The position numbers and the translations under genes are program-made. DNA of 64,000 nucleotides from Bittarella massiliensis (ex Durand et al. 2017) (GTDB lineage: Bacteria; Bacillota; Clostridia; Oscillospirales; Ruminococcaceae): positions 319,269 through 383,268 of the forward strand of contig NZ_LN908977.1 in assembly GCF_001486165.1 (NCBI RefSeq), read 5' to 3'. The notes below the pieces were generated by a model. That model saw nothing but the letters and a program-made list of their open reading frames with translations, searched no databases and had not been told where the DNA came from. This document shows positions 6,813 through 15,339 of this stretch, one piece after another (position 1 is the stretch's first letter; each line of letters begins with the position of its first letter).

Positions 6813-7976
6813 GTGATACTTGTCAATGCCGCCCTGGTGCCGGTGGAGAGCCCGGCCGTCGAGAGGGGCTATCTGAAAATCGAGGGGGGAAAGATCGCCG
6901 CCCTCGGCCCGATGGAGGAGCTGGGTCCCACCGCGGGGGAAGAGGTGATGGACTGCTCGGGCCTCACCGTCTACCCGGGTTTTATCGACTGCCACACCCA
7001 CATGGGGATGTGGGAGGACGGCCTGGGTTTTGAGGGGGCCGACGGCAACGAGGAGACCGACCCCGCCACCCCCCAGCTGCGGGCCATCGACGCGGTCAAC
7101 CACCGGGACCGCTGTTTTGCCGAGGCCCGGGCCGCCGGGGTGACCACCGTGATCACCGGGCCGGGCAGCGCCAACTGCATCGGCGGGCAGCTCTGCGCCG
7201 TCAAGACCAGGATGAGCCGCATCGACACCGGGGTGCTGCGGCAGACGGCGGCCATGAAGTTCGCCCTGGGGGAAAACCCCAAGACCGTCTACAACGACAA
7301 GGAGATGGCCCCCATCACCCGGATGGCCACCGCCGCCATCATCCGCGAGCAGCTCTACAAGGCGCAGCGGTATTTGGAGGACCGGGATCGGGCGGCAGAG
7401 GACGAGGACTTTGACGAGCCCGACTGGGACATGAAGTGCGAGGCCCTCCTCCCCCTGCTGAGGGGGGAGATCGGCGCCCACTTTCACGCCCACCGGGCCG
7501 ACGACATCTTCACCGCCCTGCGGCTGGCGCGGGAGTTCGGGCTGCGCCCGGCCATCGTCCACGGCACCGAGGGACACCTGATCGCCGAGGCCCTGCGGGA
7601 AGAGGGGGCGCCGGTCATCTGCGGCCCCCTGCTCTGCGACCGCTCTAAGCCGGAACTGCGCAACCTGACCCCCAAGACCCCGGGGGTGCTGGCGGCGGCG
7701 GGGGTGGAGGTGGCCCTCTGCACCGACCACCCGGTGATCCCCATCCAGTACCTGCCGCTGGAGGCGGGGCTGGCCGTCCGCGAGGGGATGGCCCGAGAGG
7801 ACGCCCTGCGGGCCATCACCCTCACCCCTGCGCGCATCTGCGGGCTCGAGGGGCGGGTGGGTTCGCTGGCGGTGGGGAAGGATGCCGATCTGGCCCTCTT
7901 TTCCGGCGACCCCTTCTCGGTCTACGAGACCCCGCGCCATGTCTTTATTGATGGCGAAATCGTGAATAATTTATAA
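6813..7976 (+). CDS. Metal-dependent amidohydrolase (imidazolonepropionase-like)
   Basis: This is a cytosolic amidohydrolase-superfamily enzyme of about 387 residues. Metal-site motifs are in order: YPGFIDCHTHMGMWED (the HxH pair) near residue 55, GAHFHAHRADD (the HxH of strand 6 region), VHGTEG, and CTDHPVIP (the catalytic Asp) near residue 305. The C-terminus has the usual ARICGLEGRVGSLAVGKDADLALF return to the beta-sandwich. The substrate is not predictable; relatives act on cyclic amides and dipeptides. GTG 6813 is preferred over TTG 6807 because AGAGAGAGGGG lies eight bases before it. It seems monocistronic. Confidence 0.8.
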   Translation: MILVNAALVPVESPAVERGYLKIEGGKIAALGPMEELGPTAGEEVMDCSGLTVYPGFIDCHTHMGMWEDGLGFEGADGNEETDPATPQLRAIDAVNHRDRCFAEARAAGVTTVITGPGSANCIGGQLCAVKTRMSRIDTGVLRQTAAMKFALGENPKTVYNDKEMAPITRMATAAIIREQLYKAQRYLEDRDRAAEDEDFDEPDWDMKCEALLPLLRGEIGAHFHAHRADDIFTALRLAREFGLRPAIVHGTEGHLIAEALREEGAPVICGPLLCDRSKPELRNLTPKTPGVLAAAGVEVALCTDHPVIPIQYLPLEAGLAVREGMAREDALRAITLTPARICGLEGRVGSLAVGKDADLALFSGDPFSVYETPRHVFIDGEIVNNL

Positions 7977-8074
7977 AAACAGAGGTCATCCCCTTTTATT
8001 TTTAGGCATCCTGTGCTATACTAAAGCCATCAGATAGGCTGGCTTTCCAGCTTATAAACAAAGGGGTTGTTGGA

Positions 8075-8590
8075 ATGAATATCGAAGTAATCGGGCGCAA
8101 AGTCAATCTCAAAGACAGCTTCAAAGAGCGGGTCGACAAGAAGTTGGCCAAATTCAGCCGCCTGTTCCACGAAGATGCCAGCGCCACAGTCACTGTAACG
8201 GTCGAAAAAGACCGCCAGACCGTCGAGGTCATGATCCGGGCGGACGGGATGCTCTTCCGGGCCGAGCGGACGGCAAAGGCCATGGAAGAAGCCCTGGACT
8301 TGGTGGTCGATGTTCTCTTCAACCAGATCGTCCGCAACAAAGACCGGCTGGAAAGGAAGATGAAGGTCTCCTTCCCCGAATTCAACGAGGAGGAGATCCT
8401 CCCCGCCGAGGAGATCGACATCGTCCGGCGCAAGTCCTTCTCGGTCAAACCCATGAGTGTGGAGGAGGCCATCCTGCAGATGAACATGCTGGGACACCAG
8501 TTCTTCCTCTACCGGGACGCGGTTGACAACGAGATCAATCTCGTATATGTTAGACGTGACGGAAAATACGGTGTCATCGTCCCCGAATAG
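8075..8590 (+). CDS. hpf: Ribosome hibernation promoting factor, long form
   Basis: Long HPF dimerises 70S ribosomes into inactive 100S particles in stationary phase. The 171-residue protein has the N-terminal S30AE/RaiA domain (MNIEVIGRKVNLKDSFKERVDKKLAKFSRLF, then VEVMIRADGMLFRAER) and the C-terminal dimerisation domain (IVRRKSFSVKPMSVEEAILQMNMLGHQFFLYRDA, ending GKYGVIVPE). ATG follows AAAGGGGTTGTTGGA. TATACT at about 8018-8023 may be its -10 box. It stands alone with its own terminator. Confidence 0.95.
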   Translation: MNIEVIGRKVNLKDSFKERVDKKLAKFSRLFHEDASATVTVTVEKDRQTVEVMIRADGMLFRAERTAKAMEEALDLVVDVLFNQIVRNKDRLERKMKVSFPEFNEEEILPAEEIDIVRRKSFSVKPMSVEEAILQMNMLGHQFFLYRDAVDNEINLVYVRRDGKYGVIVPE

Positions 8591-8601
8591 AGATCATTTT
8601 G

Positions 8602-8640
8602 GGAGAGCCGCGGCACAGAGGGCCGCGGCCCTCTTTTTTG
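8602..8640 (+). terminator. Terminator after hpf
   Basis: GAGAGCCGCGGC and GCCGCGGCCCTC pair imperfectly around an ACAGAGG loop and are followed by six T residues. Confidence 0.8.
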
Positions 8641-8695
8641 TGTCATCTCCCCCTGCGCGAAAGCGGGGGGACGGAAGTGGAAAGGGAGAAGAGAG

Positions 8696-9808
8696 ATGGA
8701 GTACAAGCTGGTCTGCCCCTGCATCTTTGGGCTGGAAAAGATCGTCGGCTTTGAGCTGCGCCGGCTGGGGGGAGAGGAGATCGCGGTGGAAAACGGCAAG
8801 GTCAGCTGCCGGGGCGACGCCCTGACGGTGGCCCGGGCCAACATCGGCCTGCGCTGCGCCGAGCGGGTGCTGGTGGAGGTGGCAGCCTTTCCGGCCCGCA
8901 GTTTTGAGGAGCTGTTTCAAGGGGTGCTGGCGGTGGACTGGGCGGCCTACATCCCCAAAAACGGGGCCTTCCCGGTCAAGGGGTGGAGCCTTGCCTCCCA
9001 ATTGGCCAGTGTGCCCGACTGCCAGGCCATCATCAAAAAGGCGGTGGTGGAAAAACTCAAACAGACCCACCAGGTCTTTTGGTTTGAGGAGACGGGGGAG
9101 CGCTACCAAATTCAGTTCTCCATCCACAAAGACCAGGTCTCCATCCTGCTGGACACCTCGGGCGAGGGGCTGCACAAGCGGGGCTACCGGGCCCACGCGG
9201 GGGAGGCCCCCATCAAAGAGACCCTGGCGGCGGGGATCGTCGACCTGGCCCGCATCCGCGAGGGGGACATCGTCTACGACCCCCTCTGCGGCTCGGGTAC
9301 CCTGCTCGTCGAGGCGGCCATGCGGGCGCTGAACATCGCCCCCGGGCTGCGGCGGACCTTTGCCGCCGAGCGCTGGCAGACCTTTGACCAGAAGGCCTTC
9401 TCCCTGGCCCGCCAACAGGCCCTGGACGAGGCGGATCCCGGCGGCGACTTCGAGGGCTACGGCTTTGACATCGATCCCCAGGCGGTGGAACTGACCCTGC
9501 AAAACGCCAAGCTGGCCGGGGTGGGGGAGAAAATCAGCGCCCGGGTGGAGGACATCACCAGACACAAGTTGCAGGATGCGGGGGGCATCCTCCTCTCCAA
9601 CCCGCCCTACGGCGAGCGGATGCTGGGCCCGGCCCAGGTGAAGGCCATCCACCAGGCGCTGGGGAAGATGCACCGCTACAACAACCTCAAGTCCTACATC
9701 ATTACCAGCGCCCCCCACTTTGAAGAGCAGTTCGGCAAGACCGCCGACCGCCGCCGCAAGCTCTACAACGGCGAGCTCAAGTGCCAGCTGTACATGTACT
9801 ACAAATAG
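8696..9808 (+). CDS. THUMP-domain class I RNA methyltransferase (RlmL/YpsC-like)
   Basis: This 370-residue SAM-dependent N2-guanine methyltransferase presumably acts on 23S rRNA. An N-terminal THUMP/ferredoxin-like half (FGLEKIVGFELRRLG, later LASQLASVPDCQAIIKKAVVEKL) precedes the Rossmann methyltransferase half. The latter shows LHKRGYRAHAGEAPIKETLAAGIV, the SAM loop DPLCGSGTLLVEAA and the catalytic LLSNPPYGERM. Residue order and length match YpsC/RlmL N-half proteins of Firmicutes. GAGAAGAGAG precedes ATG. It follows the hpf terminator and has no co-directional partner closer than 130 bases. Confidence 0.9.
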   Translation: MEYKLVCPCIFGLEKIVGFELRRLGGEEIAVENGKVSCRGDALTVARANIGLRCAERVLVEVAAFPARSFEELFQGVLAVDWAAYIPKNGAFPVKGWSLASQLASVPDCQAIIKKAVVEKLKQTHQVFWFEETGERYQIQFSIHKDQVSILLDTSGEGLHKRGYRAHAGEAPIKETLAAGIVDLARIREGDIVYDPLCGSGTLLVEAAMRALNIAPGLRRTFAAERWQTFDQKAFSLARQQALDEADPGGDFEGYGFDIDPQAVELTLQNAKLAGVGEKISARVEDITRHKLQDAGGILLSNPPYGERMLGPAQVKAIHQALGKMHRYNNLKSYIITSAPHFEEQFGKTADRRRKLYNGELKCQLYMYYK

Positions 9809-9943
9809 GGCGGGGCGGGCATAAAAATGGCATGAAGAAAAGGGCTGAAAAGGGGACAATTTACAAATTGTTCACACCTGCCCTTTCCGCTCCCGTATAG
9901 TAGATAACAGAGCGAGAAAAGAGTTTGAAAAGCGAGGTAAATC

Positions 9944-11602
9944 ATGGTCAAAACCAAACACAAGGTGTGGACGTATGCCGGCATCACCCTGCTGGTGATC
10001 CTCTACGTCCTCATCAACAACGTCAACCTAAACCCCCTCTACCAGGGCAGCGCCCTGTTTTACGCGGTGGTCATCACCCTCTACGTGGGCGCCTGGGGTG
10101 TTTTGAAGCTGGGCGGAATGCACTTTGCGCGGGATGAAAACAGCCTCCGGGTCAACGTGCAGTTCGGCGACAACCAGAAGTTCCCCAAGTGGGCCAAGTG
10201 GCTGCTGATCGCGGTCTGGGCCTTTCTGATCGTAGTCACCGTCGCCTCCAGCGTCATCTTCAACGTCAACGCCTACAAAAACCAGATGACCGAGCCGATC
10301 GTGGGCGAGTTCACCGATGACATCCAGCCCATGGATCTGGCGAACATCCCCATCGTGGACAAGGAGCTGGCCAAGAAGCTGGCCGAGAAGAAGCTGGGCG
10401 AGAACCCCTCCCTCGGCAGCCAGACCCACATCGGCACCCCCACCATCCAGCAGGTGAACGGCAAGCTGATTTGGGCGGTGCCCCTGCAGCACTCGGGGCT
10501 GTTCAAATGGCTGTCCAACCTGGACGGCACCCCCGGCTACATCATCGTCTCGGCCACCGACACCCAGGACGTGCAGTTGGTGGAGGGGCACAAGATCAAG
10601 TACCAGCCCGACTGCTACCTCTTTGACGACCTGGAGCGGCACACCCGCTTCTTTGGCGGCGGCCTCTTCACCGGGATGACCGACTACTCCTTCGAGCTGG
10701 ACGACGACGGCAACCCTTTCTGGGTCATCACCACCTACAAAAACCTGCGGGGCTTCGCCCTGCCCGAGGCCACCGGCGCCATCCTGGTCAACGCCACCAC
10801 CGGCGAGTCCCACCACTACGATTTGGCCGACGTGCCCGAGTGGGTGGACCGGGTGCAGCCCGAGAGCTTCGTCCTCAACCAGATCAACAACCGGGGCGAA
10901 TACGTCCGCGGCTTCCTCAACTTCTCCAACAAAGACAAGTTCACCGCCTCCGACGGACACATCATCGTCTACAACGACGGCAACTGCTATCTCTTCACCG
11001 GGTTGACCTCGGTGGGGGCGGACGACAGCACCATCGGCTTTATCATGGTGGACATGGTCACCAAGGAGAGCTACCAGTACAACCTGGGCGGAGGCGCCAC
11101 CGAGGAGGCGGCCCAGAAATCGGCTGCCGGCAAGGTGCAGCAGTACGGCTACTACGCCTCCTTCCCGCTGATCATCAACATCAACAACACCCCCACCTAT
11201 TTCATGACCCTCAAGGACAACGAGGGGCTGATCAAGCAATACGCCTTCGTCTCGGTGAAAAACTACCAGATTGTCGGCGTAGGCGAGACCATCTCTGCAG
11301 CCCAGAAGGACTATGTCAGCGGCCTCACTGCCGCCGGGTCCGAGGACTTGAAGGGGGACGAGACGGCCCAGGAGGAGAAGGTCTCCGGCACTGTCACCCG
11401 CATCGCCTCTGAGGTGAAGGACGGACAGACCACCTACAAGTTCCTGCTGGACACCAGCGCGGGGACGATGTACATCAGCTCCGCCAATGTCAGCGAGGAG
11501 CTGGCCCTCACCAGCGCAGGCGACGCGGTGGAGGTCACCTTCTCCGGCAAGGTGGACAATGTGGTCACCGTGGTGGGCTTTGACAACAAGGCCATCGGCT
11601 AA
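9944..11602 (+). CDS. Conserved membrane protein of unknown function
   Basis: The 552-residue protein has three membrane segments (about residues 10-28, 38-56 and 84-106) followed by a roughly 440-residue, probably extracytoplasmic region. The exported part begins with VDKELAKKLAEKKLGENPSLG and a following beta stretch that look PepSY-like. It then has long beta-rich repeats with many aromatic and N residues (DDDGNPFWVITTYKN, GHIIVYNDGNCYLF). The final 80 residues look like an OB-type barrel (VSGTVTRIASEVKDGQTTYKFLL). I do not recognise the family with certainty. The SD AGCGAGG is six bases before ATG. A strong terminator follows, and no partner gene is adjacent. Confidence 0.7.
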   Translation: MVKTKHKVWTYAGITLLVILYVLINNVNLNPLYQGSALFYAVVITLYVGAWGVLKLGGMHFARDENSLRVNVQFGDNQKFPKWAKWLLIAVWAFLIVVTVASSVIFNVNAYKNQMTEPIVGEFTDDIQPMDLANIPIVDKELAKKLAEKKLGENPSLGSQTHIGTPTIQQVNGKLIWAVPLQHSGLFKWLSNLDGTPGYIIVSATDTQDVQLVEGHKIKYQPDCYLFDDLERHTRFFGGGLFTGMTDYSFELDDDGNPFWVITTYKNLRGFALPEATGAILVNATTGESHHYDLADVPEWVDRVQPESFVLNQINNRGEYVRGFLNFSNKDKFTASDGHIIVYNDGNCYLFTGLTSVGADDSTIGFIMVDMVTKESYQYNLGGGATEEAAQKSAAGKVQQYGYYASFPLIININNTPTYFMTLKDNEGLIKQYAFVSVKNYQIVGVGETISAAQKDYVSGLTAAGSEDLKGDETAQEEKVSGTVTRIASEVKDGQTTYKFLLDTSAGTMYISSANVSEELALTSAGDAVEVTFSGKVDNVVTVVGFDNKAIG

Positions 11603-11616
11603 ATAAATGCGCAAAA

Positions 11617-11652
11617 CAGGGGGAGGGCCGAATGGTCTTCCCCTGTTTTTTG
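11617..11652 (+). terminator. Terminator after the membrane protein gene
   Basis: ACAGGGGGAGG and TCTTCCCCTGT pair (one wobble) around GCCGAATGG and are followed by TTTTT. Confidence 0.8.
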
Positions 11653-11689
11653 TCGGCCAAAGGCCCGGGGCTGTTTTGTCTGAAGGGGC

Positions 11690-11965
11690 AAAAGGAGGGA
11701 TAGGGAGGAGCAGACGGGTGCGGGAGGCTTATTGTGGCGGAACTCTCCGCCTTCTTCCCTGCCGTCTGCGGCGCAGAGAGGAGGAAGGGCAGAAAGAGAT
11801 GGCCGTGTGTGCAAGGACCTCTTGCGGCGTGGTTCTTTCCTCGCCCTCTATGGCACAAAGTGGGAGTGGGAAAGAAGGGGGCGGCCGAATGCGGAAGGCT
11901 TGCCGTGGCGAGGTCTTCCATCTATTCTCCTTTTCCGCTGTTGCAGCGCAGAGCAGGCCGGGCAC
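11690..11965. repeat. Two diverged direct units of about 170 bp in a gene-free gap
   Basis: The phrase order gcgggaggcttattgtggcg...cttccctgccgtctgcggcgcagagagg (from about 11718) recurs as gcggaaggcttgccgtggcg...ttccgctgttgcagcgcagagcagg (from about 11890). Open frames here are short and unsupported. The rest of the gap to 12171 holds only a possible promoter-like stretch with TATGAT near 12042. Confidence 0.5.
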
Positions 11966-12171
11966 TTGCGGCCCAGCAGAAAGAATTTGTGATTTTTGAA
12001 ATCTTCTTCCCGCGCGGGTTTATTGGCAGCCTCTTTTTTGGTATGATAGTACCGTAGTCAATTGCCCGCGAAAGGGCGGGCACTATTTTCCGCCCTCGGG
12101 GAGAGGGCGAGACGGCGCGGCAGTGCAAAGGCGCCCTGACAAGCTGCCGCCCAACGAGGAGGAACGCGCTC

Positions 12172-13122
12172 ATGCCCGCATTTGTCACCCATCACCTCTT
12201 TGCCGACCAGGTGTTTCACGCTCTGCCCGAAGGGCAGGCCAAAACGGCTGTCCGCCGCAATTACGACGCCTTTTTGTGGGGGGCCCAGGGGCCGGACATC
12301 CTCTTTTTCAATAAAATTTCTACTGTGCTCCCCCTCTGGGGCTCGGTGATGCACCACAAAAAGGTGAAGGAGAACTTTGCCGCCATGCAGCGCTACCTCA
12401 TCCGCACCCGACAGGGGTTCTTTTTCGAGGCACAGCTGGCCTACGCCCTGGGCTTTTTGTGCCATTACGCCCTGGACAAGACCTGCCACCCCTATGTCTA
12501 CTGTGTGCAGGCGGCCTTTCAGGAGGACCCGCGGGTCAGTTCCGGCGCCCACAACCGCATCGAGTCGGACATCGACACCGCCCTCTACCGCCGCCTCACC
12601 GGCCGCAGCGTGCGGGAGTACGCCATCCCCCAGTCGATGTTCGCCCCCCATGTGACCAAGGCCATTGCCCTCTATTTGAGCTATCTGCTGCGCGCAGTCT
12701 ACGGGGCCAAGACCTCGGTGGAGAAGGTGGAGCAGAGTTTTCTCTGTGACGACTTCTTCATCTCCCTCTTTGTGGGGAAGGCGGCCTTCTCCCACAGGGT
12801 GGGGCTGGGTTTGGACAAGCTCACCGGCCGCCGGTACGCCTTTTCCGGCTACATGCGCCAGGAGCGGGCCGACTGGGACTGCCTCAACCTGCGGCATCGG
12901 CGCTGGTGCAACCTGCAGCGCCCGGTGGAAAAGAGCCGGGAGAGCGTGCCCGAGCTGATGGAGCGCGCCCGGGACGAGGCGGTGGAGATGATCGCCGCCT
13001 TCTGCCAAAACGTGGAGCGGATGCGCCCGCGCGCCATCTGCGGGGACGAGACCTTCGACAACGGCCACCCGGAGCGAAAGACCCTGCGGCAGGCGATCGA
13101 GGAGCGGGAGCTGGCCCGGTGA
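12172..13122 (+). CDS. Zinc-dependent phospholipase C-fold protein
   Basis: The 316-residue protein has the Zn-dependent phospholipase C / S1-P1 nuclease-like helical domain. It shows an early FVTHHLFADQVF (N-terminal His ligands), LWGAQGPDILFF with the conserved D, the MHHKKV element, and YALGFLCHYALDKTCHPYV carrying the HxxxD and H ligands. No signal peptide is evident, so unlike the clostridial toxins it is probably cytosolic; such proteins are widespread in Clostridia and their substrate is unknown. GAGGAGGAACGCGCTC precedes ATG. It appears to be a single-gene unit. Confidence 0.82.
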   Translation: MPAFVTHHLFADQVFHALPEGQAKTAVRRNYDAFLWGAQGPDILFFNKISTVLPLWGSVMHHKKVKENFAAMQRYLIRTRQGFFFEAQLAYALGFLCHYALDKTCHPYVYCVQAAFQEDPRVSSGAHNRIESDIDTALYRRLTGRSVREYAIPQSMFAPHVTKAIALYLSYLLRAVYGAKTSVEKVEQSFLCDDFFISLFVGKAAFSHRVGLGLDKLTGRRYAFSGYMRQERADWDCLNLRHRRWCNLQRPVEKSRESVPELMERARDEAVEMIAAFCQNVERMRPRAICGDETFDNGHPERKTLRQAIEERELAR

Positions 13123-13164
13123 TTATCCCCATTTTTTGCGCGGGGAATCCGGCAGTTTGCTCTC

Positions 13165-13193
13165 TTGCAATCCCCTGGGGCATCGGGTAAACT
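13165..13193 (+). promoter_or_regulatory. Sigma-A-like promoter for the PfkB kinase gene
   Basis: TTGCAA and TAAACT are separated by 17 bases, with the start codon 35 bases downstream. Confidence 0.6.
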
Positions 13194-13227
13194 AGAATCA
13201 TCAATGATTGGGTAAAGGAGCCGTACT

Positions 13228-14130
13228 ATGAAAATATTGGATTTTGGTTCGATCAACATCGACGAGGTCTTTCAGGTAGATCACTTTGTCCGCCCGGGCG
13301 AGACCATGTCCACCCTGGGGTACGCCAAGAACTGCGGCGGCAAGGGGCTCAACCAGTCCATCGCCCTGGCGCGGGCCGGGGCCGAGGTCTATCACGCCTG
13401 CATGGTGGGCGAGGGGGCCGACTTCCTGGTGGAGACCATGCGGGAGAGCGGGGTCGACGTCTCCCTGATGAAGAAGATCGACGCGCCGGCCGGCCGGGCC
13501 ATCATCCAGGTCAACGAGAGTGGGCAGAACTGCATCCTCCTCTTTGGCGGTTCCAACCACCAGAACACCGAGGAGTACATCCGCTGGGTCATCGACCAGT
13601 TTGAGGCGGGGGACATCCTGCTGCTGCAAAACGAGCTGAATCTGACCGATACCATCATCAACTGCGCTGCCGAGAAGGGGATGCGCATCGTCCTCAACCC
13701 CTCGCCCATGAACGAGGCCCTGACCAAGGCCCCGCTGGAAAAGGTGGAGTACTTCATCCTCAACGAGGTGGAGGGCGAGGAGATCGCCGGCGGCCAGAAG
13801 GACCCCGAGGCCATCTGTGACGCGCTGCTGAAAAAGTACCCTGGCTGCAAGGTGGTGCTGACCCTGGGCAAACACGGCGTCATGTACAAAGACGCCGAGA
13901 CCAAGGCCACCCACGGCATCTACGACGTGAAGCGGGTGGACTCCACCGCTGCTGGCGACACCTTTACCGGCTACTTCCTGGCCTGTTTGGCCGAGGGGCT
14001 CTCCATTGACGTGATTTTGGAGAAGGCGTCCAAGGCCTCCTCCATCGCCGTGGGCCGCCCGGGGGCCGCCCCCTCCATCCCCACCCGGCAGGAGGTGGAC
14101 ACCACCGACATCGAGCCGCTCAACCTGTAA
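13228..14130 (+). CDS. PfkB-family carbohydrate kinase (ribokinase-like)
   Basis: This 300-residue cytosolic sugar kinase is of the ribokinase type. It shows the first PfkB motif (KNCGGKGLNQSIALARAGAEV near residue 35), the substrate-lid region SGQNCILLFGGSN, and the second PfkB signature DSTAAGDTFTGYFLACLAEG near residue 240 with the catalytic Asp. Ribose is the best guess from overall resemblance to RbsK, but no transporter or rbs gene is adjacent, so the sugar is open. AAAGGAG precedes ATG. It is monocistronic, with its own promoter and terminator. Confidence 0.88.
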   Translation: MKILDFGSINIDEVFQVDHFVRPGETMSTLGYAKNCGGKGLNQSIALARAGAEVYHACMVGEGADFLVETMRESGVDVSLMKKIDAPAGRAIIQVNESGQNCILLFGGSNHQNTEEYIRWVIDQFEAGDILLLQNELNLTDTIINCAAEKGMRIVLNPSPMNEALTKAPLEKVEYFILNEVEGEEIAGGQKDPEAICDALLKKYPGCKVVLTLGKHGVMYKDAETKATHGIYDVKRVDSTAAGDTFTGYFLACLAEGLSIDVILEKASKASSIAVGRPGAAPSIPTRQEVDTTDIEPLNL

Positions 14131-14155
14131 GGCGACACATCTCCCACTGCCCTTT

Positions 14156-14200
14156 GGCGGCCGCGGAGAGAGGATCTCCCTCCCTCCGCGGCCGCTTTGT
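14156..14200 (+). terminator. Terminator after the PfkB kinase gene
   Basis: GCGGCCGCGGAG pairs with CTCCGCGGCCGC around a loop of about 20 bases and is followed by TTTGTGTTT. Confidence 0.7.
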
Positions 14201-14239
14201 GTTTGGGCAGAGGGTTCTGCAAGAGAGGGCTAAAAAGTA

Positions 14240-14255
14240 CAGATTTTAAAATCTG
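14240..14255. promoter_or_regulatory. 16-bp perfect palindrome, possible operator
   Basis: CAGATTTTAAAATCTG is a perfect palindrome, AT-rich in a GC-rich genome, placed seven bases upstream of the -35 box of the GNAT gene. Confidence 0.45.
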
Positions 14256-14262
14256 CTAAGGG

Positions 14263-14291
14263 TTGTGCAAAGGGGAGCGTTGTAGTAAACT
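14263..14291 (+). promoter_or_regulatory. Sigma-A-like promoter for the GNAT gene
   Basis: TTGTGC and TAAACT are separated by 17 bases. The start codon at 14320 is about 28 bases downstream. Confidence 0.55.
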
Positions 14292-14319
14292 AAAGGGGAA
14301 AGAGTGTGTAGGAGAAGGG

Positions 14320-14817
14320 ATGAGGAGAATGGATTTGACGCTTCGCAGCTACCGGCCAGAGGACCTGCCGGAGATGATAGAGATTTGGAACCAGGTGGTG
14401 GAACAGGGGGACTCCTTCCCTCAGGACACCCCGCTGGACGCAGCCTCGGCCCAGGCCTTTTTTGCCGCCCAGACCGACACGGTCTGCGCCCTGGACGAGG
14501 GGAGCCGGGTGGTGGGGCTCTACATCCTCCACCCCAACGGCGAGGGGCGCTGCGGCCATGTGGCCAACTGCTCCTATGCGGTCAAGGCCGACTGCCGAGG
14601 GCAGAAAATCGGCCGCCGGCTGGTGGAGGACTCGCTGAAGCGGGCCAGGGAAGCGGGCTTTTTGCGGCTGCAGTACAACGCGGTGGTGGTGACCAACGAG
14701 CGGGCCATCGCCCTGTACGAAAAGCTGGGCTTCACCTGCATCGGGCGGGTGCCCAAGGCCTACCGGGCCAGGACCGGCGAGTACCGGGACACCTATATCT
14801 TCAATCGGGCCCTGTGA
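14320..14817 (+). CDS. GNAT-family N-acetyltransferase
   Basis: The 165-residue acetyl-CoA-dependent acyltransferase has motif order LTLRSYRPEDLPEMIEIWNQVV at the N-terminus, CSYAVKADCRGQKIGRRLVEDSL (the acetyl-CoA loop, Q/RxxGxG/A-like), and NERAIALYEKLGFTCIGRVPKAY at the end. The closing region resembles phosphinothricin/methionine sulfoximine acyltransferases (EYRDTYIF), but the substrate is undetermined. ATG 14320 has GGAGAAGGG just upstream; a second ATG at 14329 is possible. The PII-like gene follows after 31 bases, so the two may be cotranscribed. Confidence 0.82.
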   Translation: MRRMDLTLRSYRPEDLPEMIEIWNQVVEQGDSFPQDTPLDAASAQAFFAAQTDTVCALDEGSRVVGLYILHPNGEGRCGHVANCSYAVKADCRGQKIGRRLVEDSLKRAREAGFLRLQYNAVVVTNERAIALYEKLGFTCIGRVPKAYRARTGEYRDTYIFNRAL

Positions 14818-14848
14818 GGGCCGCCTGACCAAAAAGGGGGAAACGACC

Positions 14849-15184
14849 GTGCAGATGGCGATCATCATTCTCAGCCGCTTTGAAAAGTTGGAGGAACTGC
14901 TGTTTTGTCTGGCAGAGGAGGGGGTGCGGGGCGCCACCGTCGTCGAGTCCAGCGGAATGGCCAAGGTGCTGGGCCGGGAGGGCGGCCGCTTCTTTCAGAG
15001 CCTGCACCTCTACATCCCCGACCGGGAGGAAAACCGCACCATCTTCACGGTGGTGCCGGACGAGCAGGTCCCTCTGGTGGAGCGGGTGCTCACCGAGGTG
15101 GTGGGCGACCTCTCAGACCCCGATACGGCGGTCCTCTTCTGCGTGCCGGTGGGCTACACCGCCGGGCTGGGGGAGAAAAAGTAG
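14849..15184 (+). CDS. PII-like (GlnB-fold) regulatory protein
   Basis: This 111-residue protein has a PII-like ferredoxin fold: an N-terminal beta strand (MAIIILSRFEKLEELLFCLAEEGVRGATVVESSGMAK), a loop region with RFFQSLHLYI, and FTVVPDEQVPLVERVLTEVVGDLSDPDTAVLFCVPV. The last stretch resembles the B/C-loop end of PII. The uridylylation T-loop Tyr motif of true GlnB is not evident, so it is a PII-like sensor and not GlnB itself. GTG with AAAAAGGGGG eight bases upstream is the best start. It follows the GNAT gene closely. Confidence 0.7.
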   Translation: MQMAIIILSRFEKLEELLFCLAEEGVRGATVVESSGMAKVLGREGGRFFQSLHLYIPDREENRTIFTVVPDEQVPLVERVLTEVVGDLSDPDTAVLFCVPVGYTAGLGEKK

Positions 15185-15206
15185 AAAAATGGTGTTGACT
15201 GGACAG

Positions 15207-15247
15207 GGGCCTGACGGCGCAGTATGCGCCCCGGCCCCTTTTTTTGC
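15207..15247 (+). terminator. Terminator before sigK
   Basis: AGGGGCC and GGCCCCT, extended by an inner gcgcagtatgcgc stem, are followed by seven T residues. Confidence 0.8.
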
Positions 15248-15339
15248 CCTGTGGGCCAAATACGGACAATCCGCCCCCGCATATAGATGGAAAAGCGGCC
15301 CGTTTGCCGCTATCTCATCGAACAGGAGGGGGCTTTTTC

